The position numbers were made by a program, and so were the translations under genes. The notes under the pieces are model-generated. The model was not told the origin of the DNA and ran no database searches. It was given only the letters and a program-made list of their open reading frames with translations. From the NCBI GenBank assembly GCA_021823385.1, contig JAKAOC010000046.1, positions 1 to 9,995 of the forward strand: a DNA stretch of 9,995 bases. Direction: 5' to 3'. Source of the stretch: Actinomycetes bacterium. Its GTDB lineage: Bacteria; Actinomycetota; Acidimicrobiia; Acidimicrobiales; Acidimicrobiaceae. The stretch's first letter is position 1. Every line of letters starts with the position of its first letter. Below are positions 1-6,789 of this stretch, in pieces.

Positions 1-1261
1 GCATCGCCGCCTGGACGAGCAGCTGGGGAAGCAGGAGCGGGCTCTGCCAGAGGTCACGTCCTCTGGATTCGGAGAAGAGGAAGGCCGTGTAGCCGGCGGT
101 TGCCGCTCCGAGCAGGACCGAGGCGATCCCCACCATTCTCACCGCGCTTTCGTTGCCCAGGTACCCGAAGAGAAGGGCCAGCGCGAGTGCGGCGCCATAG
201 CCGGTGAGCACGAAGCCGCCCTTGACGAGCCAGCTCTTTGGCTGAGGGCGTATCAGGATCAGGATGAAGCGCTCCGGATGCTTGAGGTCCGCCACCAGCA
301 GTATGCCCGTGATGACCAGCGCCAGCAGCGAAATGGCCGGGGCGACGTAACGGACCAGGGTTCCGGATAGAGGCTGGCCCGCGAGCAGCGCCATCACCAG
401 CACCACCGGATAAACGCCGGCGGCAATGCCCTTTGTCCACGTGTAGAGGCTCACCTTCCAGCCCCAAGGGACCGAGTGCGCCATGTCGTAGGAGACCTGC
501 GCAGTGGCCGAGGAGTTGACGTGCGCACCTTCCGGGGCGCCGGAGTTGGTGATCTTGTGGTTCTCTATCTTCTCGGACCACATGAACGTCGACCCGGCAG
601 GCCTCCTGGCCGCCAACGGGTCGAGTGTCGCCTTGTGCGCACCCTTGTAGAAAACCCCGGGCGCGGTGGCCTTGTCCGGCTTGCGCACCGAGACGGCCTC
701 GCGGTTGATGACGCGGGAGACCTTGGAGGTGGGGTCGTTGAGGTCGCCGATGAAGATCGCCTCGGTCGGGCAGACGACCACGCAGGCCGGCTCGAGCCCG
801 ACATCAAGACGATGGGCACAGAAGTTGCATTTCTCGGCCGAGTGATCCTCGGGATTGATGAATATAGCGTCGTAAGGACAGGCCGCCATGCACGCCTTGC
901 AGCCCACGCAAATCTTCTTGTCGAAGTCCACGATCCCGTCCGGGCGCTGGTACATCGCCCCGGTTGGGCACGCGGCGACGCAGGGGGGGTTCTCGCACTG
1001 GTTGCACCTCGTGACCTGAAAGGCGCGGCGAACGTTTGGGAAAATCCCCACGTCCACGGACTTGACGTAGGTGCGAGTGACCCCTAGCGGCACCTCGTTC
1101 TCGCTCTTGCACGCCGTGGTGCAGGCGTGGCAACCTATGCAGCGGCTCTGGTCCAGGACCTTCACCCAGCGTTCGCCTTCGCGGCGCCGAAGCGCGACGG
1201 GATGCCCCCCGTCAGGGCGGGTCGCCGACGGCGTGCCAGGACGCGCCTGCTGCTGGCTCAT
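1..1261 (-). CDS. Fused four-cluster ferredoxin / NrfD-type membrane subunit of a molybdopterin-type oxidoreductase (3' end outside window)
   Basis: I translated this minus-strand frame by hand; it is open for 420 codons to the window edge. Residues 41-164 carry 16 cysteines in four [4Fe-4S] motifs: C41/44/47/51, C86/89/94/98, C118/121/124/128 and C145/148/160/164. This is the PsrB/NrfC/DmsB pattern. A linker (about 165-262) leads in the same frame into an NrfD/PsrC-like domain with hydrophobic segments at about 275-297, 302-325, 345-367 and 373-397 and the motif DLKHPERF. In this family the ferredoxin part passes electrons between a molybdopterin catalytic subunit and the quinone pool through the membrane anchor. 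Start: ATG at 1261 behind a GGGGGG ribosome site. No Tat or Sec signal is visible at the N-terminus. No catalytic subunit lies upstream, so it must be downstream, outside the window, or encoded elsewhere. The substrate cannot be told (polysulfide, formate, nitrite or other). Confidence 0.9.
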   Translation of the reverse strand, partial: MSQQQARPGTPSATRPDGGHPVALRRREGERWVKVLDQSRCIGCHACTTACKSENEVPLGVTRTYVKSVDVGIFPNVRRAFQVTRCNQCENPPCVAACPTGAMYQRPDGIVDFDKKICVGCKACMAACPYDAIFINPEDHSAEKCNFCAHRLDVGLEPACVVVCPTEAIFIGDLNDPTSKVSRVINREAVSVRKPDKATAPGVFYKGAHKATLDPLAARRPAGSTFMWSEKIENHKITNSGAPEGAHVNSSATAQVSYDMAHSVPWGWKVSLYTWTKGIAAGVYPVVLVMALLAGQPLSGTLVRYVAPAISLLALVITGILLVADLKHPERFILILIRPQPKSWLVKGGFVLTGYGAALALALLFGYLGNESAVRMVGIASVLLGAATAGYTAFLFSESRGRDLWQSPLLLPQLLVQAAM

Positions 1262-1287
1262 ATAAACCCCCCATATGAGAATGCGTT

Positions 1288-1293
1288 TTTATA
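1288..1293 (-). promoter_or_regulatory. Candidate -10 element for the ferredoxin/NrfD fusion gene
   Basis: Read on the minus strand, TATAAA lies 26 nt before the ATG at 1261, inside an AT-rich stretch (about 1262-1360) that contrasts with the GC-rich surroundings. The best hexamer 16 nt upstream is TGTTCA, a weak -35, which would fit a promoter that needs an activator. GAGAA (1277-1281) and TTCTC (1296-1300) form an inverted repeat around the -10, and TCCAATA occurs twice (1318-1324 and 1331-1337) upstream. The -10 is a fair match; the operator role is inference. Confidence 0.4.
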
Positions 1294-1412
1294 TGTTCTC
1301 TTTATTTGATGAACACGTCCAATAACAATTTCCAATATTCCACATAACGCACCTAAAAATCCTTGAGACTTCCACCGCGAACTGGACAAGCGCGCCGGGC
1401 TGCCGGGCTTGC

Positions 1413-1418
1413 TAGAGT
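1413..1418 (+). promoter_or_regulatory. Candidate -10 element for a leaderless transcript of the helicase-like gene
   Basis: TAGAGT fits the actinobacterial TAnnnT -10 pattern and ends 8 nt before the ATG at 1427. Transcription would then begin at or next to the start codon. No Shine-Dalgarno sequence precedes the ATG, which agrees with a leaderless mRNA. No good -35 hexamer is visible at the usual distance. The element would exclude the in-frame TTG at 1409 as start. Confidence 0.45.
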
Positions 1419-1426
1419 CAGCCGGG

Positions 1427-3706
1427 ATGGGCTCGAAGAGCGCGCATGAGAGGGGCGGCCGACGCGAGCCGGCCGCCGGCGCCGTTTCCGACGGCGCCGA
1501 CGAGCGCTTCGCGGCCCTGCTGGAGGCACTCGCCCTGGAGGCGGGAGGCGAGCCGGAGATCGCGCGTATGCAGATAGGCGGCGCCTCTCCTAACTGGGAC
1601 CCGGACACCTCGCCGGAGCAGGCGGGCTCCGCGCTCTTGTACGGGCCACCAAACTCCGGCCAGGCCGAGGCGCTGGTTGAGCGGGCGCTGGAGCTTCGCT
1701 CTGGCGGCATGCGCCTCATGGTCGTCACTTCCGGGCTTCCGGCCAGCCGCAGCCTCGCTACAACCGTTGCCATGGTGCATCCCGGCCTCGCGGTGGCCGA
1801 GCTTGCCAGGCTACGGTCTCGCAAGGCGGGGCCGGTGATGAGTGCCCGGTCGGACCTGGTAATCGCCACGCCCGAGACCCTTCACCGAGAGGTGTTGCCC
1901 GACCGCTACCGTTTCGGGGCCCTGCTGGAATCCCTGGCCGAAGTCTGGGTGTGGGACTTGACCTCGATGCGGGGCCTGCTCGGCTCGCACCTGCACCACA
2001 TCCTCGCCCGGCTCGAGCACGCGCTGCAGGCCGACTACGGCCGCTCGCCGGCGCTCGCCGCCACCGCCAGCGAGCTCGGCGAGCCGGAGCGCTTCTTCGA
2101 GGCGCTCTTGCGCAGGCCGGCTCGCCGAGTACGTCTGACCAGGCCTGAGCCCACCGGCGTGACGGTGGCGATGATCGATCCGGCGAGAATGCCGGAGTCC
2201 AAGGCGCCGTCTACGATCGCCTCGGCAGTGGCGGCAGCCGCGGCGGGACTCGGGGAGAGGGTTCTGGTCCTCACACAGTCGAGGCTGCAGGCCGAGCTGA
2301 TCGCCGGCTACACGCTCGAACGTGCGCCCGAGGAACTGGCCGGGCGCGTAATCACCTATCGCGGCGGGTACCTCGAGGAGACCCGGACCGAGCTCGAAGA
2401 GCTGATAGAGCACCAAGATGCCGAGGTGGTGGTGTCCACCTCGGCGCTCCCCGAAGGCGTGGGCAACTTCGACGTGCTGGTGGAGGTGGGCTTCCCGGGC
2501 GTGCTGAGCAGATTCCGGCGTGACCTCGCGCGACTGCGCGGCGCGCGCGGCCTGGGCATCTTCATTGCCGAGAGCGACCTGCTCGACTCCTGGATGACGG
2601 CGCACGCTCAGGAATTGGACACGCGCCCGAACGAGCAGGCCGCGATCAACCCCTGGAATCGAGAGGTACTCCTTTACCAGCTCACCTGTGCCGCCTCGGA
2701 AACCGCAGTCGACCCTCGCATCTGGGCCGAGGGCGACGCCGCGTTAGCGGCGCGCCTCGGAGACGCCTTCGCCGACCTGGAGGAGAAGCGGCTGGTGGCG
2801 GCCACCACCGGCGGCTACGTCTTCACCGGCGCCACTCAGCCCCAGCGCAATCGCAGCCTGCGAGGCAAGCAGCACCGCCGGTATCTACTCGTCACCGCCG
2901 GCGGTGAGGTGCTCGAGGAGATGGACGAAGAGCGGATTGCCACCAGCGCTTACCTCGGCGCCGTCTACCGCCATCGCGGTGACCGATACCTGGTGACCGC
3001 CATCGACGAGCACACCGGGACCGTCATGGTGGAGCAGCTGGAGGAACCGGTGCACACCAAGGTGATCACCGAATCGCACTACCGGTTCTACGACGCCAGG
3101 AGCCTGGGCGCGCCGAGCGGCGGAGTCCAGGCCGGAACCTCGAGGCTGGCCGTGCTCGAGATTCACGTGGGTCATGAGGTCGTGGGCGACGACGGAGTGC
3201 TTCGCGGCGTCGTCGAGTCGCGACTTCCCCCGCGCAGACTCGATACCGACGCGCTCTTCATGGTCTTCGGTGGCGAGCTGGAGGCCACCATGGACACCGG
3301 CAGGCTGCCGGGCGCGCTGCATGCCCTGGAGCACACCGCCATAGGAGTACTCGGGCTGGTGGCGATCTGCGACCGCTGGGACGTGGGCGGAGTATCCAGC
3401 CCGGCGGTGGAGGAGATGATGCCGGGCATGGGTATCGCCGTCAACGAGCCGCGGGGCCTGGTGGCGATCTACGACGGGGCTCAAGGTGGGAGCGGGATAG
3501 CCGACCTCGCCTACAGCCGCCTCCCCGACCTTGCCCGCGCCACCTTGTCGGTGCTGGAGAGGTGTCCCTGCGAGCGAGGCTGCCCCTCCTGCATCGTCAG
3601 CCCCAAGTGCGGCAACAACAACGAGCCTCTCTCCAAGGCCGGCGCCGTGGAACTCGCCAGGGCGCTGGTGGCGAGCCTCGGCCAAGCCTTCCCTCGGCGC
3701 CCCTAA
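1427..3706 (+). CDS. MrfA/YprA-like (DUF1998) superfamily 2 helicase with degenerate ATPase motifs
   Basis: The 759-aa product has the layout of MrfA/YprA DNA-repair helicases. The first RecA-like domain has ATPETLH (147-153) where the family has NPDMLH, and MRGLLGSHL (181-189) where it has YRGVFGSHV. The second has YRGGYLEETR (311-320), STSALPEG and EVGFPG (353-358). The C-terminal DUF1998/zinc region has C713-x-C715-x3-C719-x2-C722 plus C728 in the family-like string CPSCIVSPKCG. The catalytic residues are not conserved. The P-loop is GPPNSGQA (73-80) with Gln for the ATP-binding Lys. The DEVH/DEAH box is WDLTS, with Glu and His lost. Motif VI QxxGRxGR is RRDLARLRG, and motif V lacks its Asp. 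The product is therefore probably unable to hydrolyse ATP normally and may be a DNA-binding or scaffold protein. Length is normal for the family and the frame is intact, which argues against simple decay. Start: ATG 1427, because of the -10 just upstream; an in-frame TTG at 1409 is the alternative. Confidence 0.85.
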   Translation: MGSKSAHERGGRREPAAGAVSDGADERFAALLEALALEAGGEPEIARMQIGGASPNWDPDTSPEQAGSALLYGPPNSGQAEALVERALELRSGGMRLMVVTSGLPASRSLATTVAMVHPGLAVAELARLRSRKAGPVMSARSDLVIATPETLHREVLPDRYRFGALLESLAEVWVWDLTSMRGLLGSHLHHILARLEHALQADYGRSPALAATASELGEPERFFEALLRRPARRVRLTRPEPTGVTVAMIDPARMPESKAPSTIASAVAAAAAGLGERVLVLTQSRLQAELIAGYTLERAPEELAGRVITYRGGYLEETRTELEELIEHQDAEVVVSTSALPEGVGNFDVLVEVGFPGVLSRFRRDLARLRGARGLGIFIAESDLLDSWMTAHAQELDTRPNEQAAINPWNREVLLYQLTCAASETAVDPRIWAEGDAALAARLGDAFADLEEKRLVAATTGGYVFTGATQPQRNRSLRGKQHRRYLLVTAGGEVLEEMDEERIATSAYLGAVYRHRGDRYLVTAIDEHTGTVMVEQLEEPVHTKVITESHYRFYDARSLGAPSGGVQAGTSRLAVLEIHVGHEVVGDDGVLRGVVESRLPPRRLDTDALFMVFGGELEATMDTGRLPGALHALEHTAIGVLGLVAICDRWDVGGVSSPAVEEMMPGMGIAVNEPRGLVAIYDGAQGGSGIADLAYSRLPDLARATLSVLERCPCERGCPSCIVSPKCGNNNEPLSKAGAVELARALVASLGQAFPRRP

Positions 3707-3707
3707 C

Positions 3708-3713
3708 TAGGAT
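3708..3713 (+). promoter_or_regulatory. TAGGAT element before the HAD phosphatase start: internal -10 or part of the ribosome site
   Basis: TAGGAT ends 6 nt before the GTG at 3720, in the short gap after the helicase-like gene. It matches the TAnnnT -10 pattern of leaderless promoters. The overlapping AGGATGGA can equally act as a Shine-Dalgarno sequence for translation from a shared mRNA. The sequence alone does not decide between the two. Confidence 0.3.
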
Positions 3714-3719
3714 GGAAGC

Positions 3720-4547
3720 GTGAACGCCGCCTTCTTCGACCTCGACAAGACGGTCATCGCGAAAGCATCGATGCTTGCCTTCGGACGCACCTTCTACAAA
3801 GAGGGGCTGCTGTCGAAACGCAGCATCCTGCGCTCCGCCTACGCGCAACTTATCTTCAAGTACACGGGTGCGAACGAAAAACAGCTGAACAAGCTGCGCG
3901 AAACGGTCCTATCCCTGACCAAGGGATGGGAGCGTTCGCTGGTCTCCGCCATCGTCACCGAGACGATGACCGAGATCGTCGAGCCGCTCATCTTCAAGGA
4001 GGCGCTGGACCGCATCGCCGAGCACAAGGCCAAGGGTGATCTCGTCTATATCGTCTCTGCCTCGCCGGAGGAGATAGTCGCGCCGCTCGGCGAGCGCCTC
4101 GGCGTCGACGGGGTGATCGCCACGGTCTCGAAGGTGGACGCCAGCGGCCGCTACACGGGAGAGATGGAGTTCTACGCCTACGGCCCGTACAAGGCGGAGG
4201 CGATGGCCTCGGTGGCCGAGCGCTACGGCTTCTCGCTCGAAGATGCCTACGCCTACTCCGACTCCTACACGGACCTGCCGATGCTGGAAGCGGTTGGCCA
4301 TCCGGTCGTGGTGAACCCGGACCGTGTCCTGGCAAAGATCGCCAAGGAGCGCAATTGGCCGGTGGAGGTCTTCTCCAAACCGGTTCGCGTGCGCGAGGGG
4401 GAGATCCGGCCGTCGGCTCCCATTGGCTTGATCGTACTCAGCGCGGGAATCGTCTCCATCTCTGCGGCCAGCCTCTACCTGCTCATCAAAGTGCGCCGCC
4501 TCTCAGAGCAGCTGCGCGCCGCCCTGATGCTGCCAATCCAGGATTAG
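3720..4547 (+). CDS. HAD-IB family phosphatase (SerB-like) with C-terminal membrane anchor
   Basis: The 275-aa product has all four haloacid dehalogenase motifs. Motif I is FFDLDKT with nucleophile D7 and acid D9, motif II is VSAS with S113, motif III is K158 in YGPYKAE, and motif IV is SDSYTDLPML with D181 and D185. This arrangement, with a helical cap between motifs I and II (about 15-95), is the HAD-IB subfamily of SerB-like phosphomonoesterases, common in actinobacteria. Residues about 233-257 form one hydrophobic helix, followed by a basic KVRR and an amphipathic tail, so the enzyme is probably tethered to the inner face of the membrane. The physiological substrate is unknown; phosphoserine is only one option. 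It starts with GTG 13 nt after the helicase-like stop, so the two genes are probably cotranscribed. Confidence 0.85.
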   Translation: MNAAFFDLDKTVIAKASMLAFGRTFYKEGLLSKRSILRSAYAQLIFKYTGANEKQLNKLRETVLSLTKGWERSLVSAIVTETMTEIVEPLIFKEALDRIAEHKAKGDLVYIVSASPEEIVAPLGERLGVDGVIATVSKVDASGRYTGEMEFYAYGPYKAEAMASVAERYGFSLEDAYAYSDSYTDLPMLEAVGHPVVVNPDRVLAKIAKERNWPVEVFSKPVRVREGEIRPSAPIGLIVLSAGIVSISAASLYLLIKVRRLSEQLRAALMLPIQD

Positions 4548-4560
4548 CCGTGGCAGAAGC

Positions 4561-4611
4561 GCGTTAAACGCCGAAGGCGCTCCCCCGCGGACAAGTCCGC
4601 CGAGAAGCGCC
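4561..4611 (+). terminator. Nested hairpins after the HAD phosphatase gene, candidate terminator
   Basis: GCGTT-A-AACGC (4561-4571) is a short perfect inverted repeat. It is followed by a two-part stem: GGCGCT (4576-4581) pairs with AGCGCC (4606-4611), and inside it GCGGAC (4587-4592) pairs with GTCCGC (4595-4600). The structure begins 13 nt after the HAD stop codon. No T-run follows on the plus strand, so it is not a classical intrinsic terminator. It could act with Rho or serve both convergent transcripts (HAD gene and the small minus-strand gene). Confidence 0.4.
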
Positions 4612-4634
4612 CTTTGGAACGGCTGGTTCCGGGA

Positions 4635-4712
4635 TCAGGCAGACGCCTTTAGCTTTTTGGCAGCCAAAGCGCCGAGCGCCACCAGAACCAAGAGAAAGAA
4701 GACCTTCTTCAT
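4635..4712 (-). CDS. 25-residue hydrophobic small protein
   Basis: The minus strand encodes a complete 25-codon reading frame that starts MKKVFFLLVLVALGALAA, continues with a basic KKLKA segment and ends with TGA. A GAGG ribosome site lies 5 nt before the ATG. The product is a basic N-terminus, one hydrophobic helix (about 4-18) and a basic tail: a single-span membrane peptide. It resembles the N-terminal half of the actinobacterial DLW-39 family of tiny proteins but lacks the acidic DLW tail, so the family link is uncertain. Its own start, ribosome site and stop make a real gene likely. Function is unknown. Confidence 0.6.
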   Translation of the reverse strand: MKKVFFLLVLVALGALAAKKLKASA

Positions 4713-4737
4713 TGCAACCTCACTGTACTGAGAGAAA

Positions 4738-4756
4738 GGCTGCCCGGTAGGCAGCC
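4738..4756 (-). terminator. Hairpin with T-rich tail in the leader of the 25-residue gene
   Basis: GGCTGCC (4738-4744) and GGCAGCC (4750-4756) form a perfect 7-bp stem with a 5-nt loop. On the minus strand the stem is followed by TTTCTCTC, a modest T-rich tract, so it resembles an intrinsic terminator or attenuator placed 25 nt before the small gene's start. No other minus-strand gene lies between it and the thioesterase start, so there is no obvious upstream transcript to end. Attenuation of the small gene is possible. Confidence 0.35.
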
Positions 4757-4940
4757 GAATGACCGGTGCGCCCAGGCAGCTAAGAGCCTAGGGGATGCCT
4801 TCGCCTTTGGCGCATTGTGATGATGTTGTTCGCGTTATCCCAGCTCACGTGCCTTGTCCGGAACGGGCCAATCCTGTCAACAGGTGCGCGGAGGCAACCG
4901 GCTCGGATAGCTTGAATGCGGAACGCGACATGAAACTCCA
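4757..4940. other. Intergenic stretch with no gene recognised
   Basis: I see no convincing gene here. A plus-strand frame opening at 4795 has no spaced ribosome site and runs into the thioesterase gene in another frame. TAGCTT near 4908-4913 is a possible weak -10 for the thioesterase without a clear -35. The promoters of the thioesterase and of the divergent 25-codon gene must lie in this stretch. Confidence 0.4.
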
Positions 4941-4952
4941 AAGGAAAGCGCA

Positions 4953-5777
4953 ATGGCCAATCCCCCTTTTTCCACCCGATTCGACCAGGAGACCGCGGTT
5001 TCCCGCGCCGGAGATGACGTCTTCACCGGCATCATCGTCCCTGGCTGGTCCACCGGCCGCGGCCCCAACGGCGGCTACATAGCCGCGTGCATCCTGCGAG
5101 CGCTCACCGAGCGCGTCGCGGACCCCATCAGACGCGTCCGCTCCCTGACGGTCCACTACCTGGCTCCTCCATCGACACGGCCGTTCCGGGTCATCACCAC
5201 CGTGGAAAAGACCGGCCGATCGGCCACCTTTATCAGCGGACAGATGATCCAGGACGACAGGCTGGTGGCCAAAGCCATGGCCGCCTTCATCACCCCGCAA
5301 CCGGGGCCGGACTTCCAGGATGTGGAGGCCCCCAAAGTGGCGCCGCCCGAAGAGTGCCCGCCACTGGGCGCGGAGGTGGACCATCTGGTCGAAATGCGGA
5401 ACCAGTTCAAGACCAGGTTCGCCACCGGCTACCCGCCCTTCTCGGAGAGCCCGACGGCGGAGACAGGAGGATGGATCAGGCTAGTGGAGGACAGGCCCAC
5501 GGACTCTTTCGCGCTGGTGGTTTACACGGACGGCTGGCTGCCGGCGGTCTACTCCAAGCTGCCGGGGAAGTATGCGACGCCCACGGTCGATCTGAGCGTG
5601 CACTTCAGGGCCACCGACGACCCGCTCCCCATCGCCGACGACGCCTACTGCCTGGTCCGTTTCCGAACCCGAATGGCAAGTGGCGGCTTCATCGAGGAGG
5701 ACGGCGAGGTGTTCACCGCCGACGGGAGGCTGGTGGCGCAATCCCGTCAGCTGGCGATACTGGCGCCCCTGGGTTAG
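4953..5777 (+). CDS. TesB-like acyl-CoA thioesterase (double hotdog fold)
   Basis: The 274-aa product has two hotdog halves. The N-terminal half has GRGPNGGY (35-42) and the strand SLTVHYLAPP (64-73). The C-terminal half has VVYTDGWLP, TPTVDLSVHF and LVAQSRQLA. By alignment from memory to E. coli TesB, the catalytic Asp/Thr/Gln set corresponds to D193, T211 and Q266, so the enzyme should be active and hydrolyse acyl-CoA to free fatty acid and CoA in the cytoplasm. Length matches the family. Start: ATG 4953, with AAGGA at 4941-4945 placed 7 nt upstream. It appears monocistronic and converges on the sigma factor gene, with only 4 nt between the stop codons. Chain-length preference cannot be read from the sequence. 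Confidence 0.85.
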   Translation: MANPPFSTRFDQETAVSRAGDDVFTGIIVPGWSTGRGPNGGYIAACILRALTERVADPIRRVRSLTVHYLAPPSTRPFRVITTVEKTGRSATFISGQMIQDDRLVAKAMAAFITPQPGPDFQDVEAPKVAPPEECPPLGAEVDHLVEMRNQFKTRFATGYPPFSESPTAETGGWIRLVEDRPTDSFALVVYTDGWLPAVYSKLPGKYATPTVDLSVHFRATDDPLPIADDAYCLVRFRTRMASGGFIEEDGEVFTADGRLVAQSRQLAILAPLG

Positions 5778-5781
5778 CGGC

Positions 5782-6720
5782 CTAGAGTGCCAGCAAGTCG
5801 CGGGCGCCTGTGTCCGAAGAAGGATGGCGCAGCTTTGACATGGCGCGCGCCTCGATCTGGCGGATGCGCTCGCGCGTAAGGTTGAAGTGCTCGCCAACCT
5901 CTTCGAGGGTGCGGGGCTCACCACGGTCCAGGCCGAAGCGAAGCTTGAGGATTTCGCGCTCGCGGTCGTCGAGCGGGGCGAGCAGGCGCGCGATCTCCAC
6001 CGGGAGTAGCGAGGTGGCCGCCATCTCGAAGGGCGACTCCGCTGCTCGGTCCTCGACCACGTCACCGAGTTCCGCATCTCCATCCTCGCGAAGCGGCTCG
6101 GAGAGGGAAAGCGGCTCGGAGCGGAACTTGAGGGCCTCCAGAAGCTTGGACTCCTCGATCTCGACCTCTTGGGCGAGCTGGGCCAAGGACGGCGGGCGGC
6201 CAAGGGTGATCTCGAGGCGCGCCTGGGCCTTCTGGACCCGGGAAAGGGTGTCACCCGCGTGCACCGGAAGTCGGATAGTGCGCCCTGTGTTGGCTATCCC
6301 TCGCGTAATGGCCTGACGAATCCACCAGGTTGCGTAAGTCGAGAACTTGAAGCCCTTGCGCCAGTCGAACTTCTCGACCGCGTGCATGAGACCGAGGTTG
6401 CCCTCTTGGATCAGGTCCAGAAGAGGCAGCCCGGAGGCCTGGTACTTCTTGGCGATCGAGACCACGAGCCGCAGGTTGGACTGGACGAAATAACGCTGCG
6501 CGGTCTTGCCTTGGCGTACGTCACGCAGCAGCTCTTGGCGCCGCTGGGGCGATATCTCCTTGGTCTTGGAGGAGAGCTCCTTCTGCGCCCGGGCACCGCG
6601 CTCGATATCTTTGGCGAGCTTCACTTCGTCGTCTTTGGTAAGGAGTGGATATTGGCCGATATCGGACAGGTACATCCTGACCAAGTCCTCTTCGTCCTTG
6701 TCAATCCGGTCCTTGGCCAC
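5782..6720 (-). CDS. RNA polymerase sigma-70 family factor (RpoD/SigB type)
   Basis: The 312-aa product starts at region 1.2 (DLVRMYLSDIGQYPLLT, residues 13-29) and has no region 1.1. Region 2 spans about 74-142 with NLRLVVSIAKKY, DLIQEGNLGLMHAVEKFD and the -10-recognition helix FSTYATWWIRQAITR. Region 3 follows RTIRLPVH (147-154). Region 4 (about 243-299) has LKLRFGL, TLEEVG and the helix-turn-helix LTRERIRQIEARAMSKL. The tail is HPSSDTGARDLL. All core-binding and promoter-binding regions are complete, so this is a working group 1 or group 2 sigma factor; absence of region 1.1 and small size favour group 2 (SigB/HrdB-like). Start: GTG 6720, because AGAGAGG sits 8 nt before it. A GTG at 6741, seven codons upstream, overlaps that site's mRNA and is less likely. 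Confidence 0.93.
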   Translation of the reverse strand: MAKDRIDKDEEDLVRMYLSDIGQYPLLTKDDEVKLAKDIERGARAQKELSSKTKEISPQRRQELLRDVRQGKTAQRYFVQSNLRLVVSIAKKYQASGLPLLDLIQEGNLGLMHAVEKFDWRKGFKFSTYATWWIRQAITRGIANTGRTIRLPVHAGDTLSRVQKAQARLEITLGRPPSLAQLAQEVEIEESKLLEALKFRSEPLSLSEPLREDGDAELGDVVEDRAAESPFEMAATSLLPVEIARLLAPLDDREREILKLRFGLDRGEPRTLEEVGEHFNLTRERIRQIEARAMSKLRHPSSDTGARDLLAL

Positions 6721-6789
6721 GGGCAAAACCTCTCTTGACACCTGCGGCCATCAGGGTCGGCCGCATTCGGCTCATCCTCATTACCCGGA

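Noticed and set aside
476..1087. Plus-strand open frame of 203 codons
   Set aside because: It lies opposite the ferredoxin region, whose 16 correctly spaced cysteines show the minus strand is coding. The peptide is low-complexity Arg/Gly/Val-rich, as expected from the reverse of GC-rich coding DNA.
1258..1869. Minus-strand open frame of 203 codons overlapping the helicase-like gene and the divergent promoter
   Set aside because: Ser/Ala/Arg-rich product without motifs, antisense to a recognisable protein family, and it would cover the AT-rich promoter region.
1811..2605. Minus-strand open frame of 264 codons inside the helicase-like gene
   Set aside because: Antisense shadow; Arg/His/Gly-rich without any family feature, while the plus strand shows ordered helicase-family landmarks.
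4795..5082. Plus-strand open frame of 95 codons before the thioesterase
   Set aside because: No spaced ribosome site, Pro/Ala-rich tail, and it overlaps the well-supported thioesterase start in another frame.
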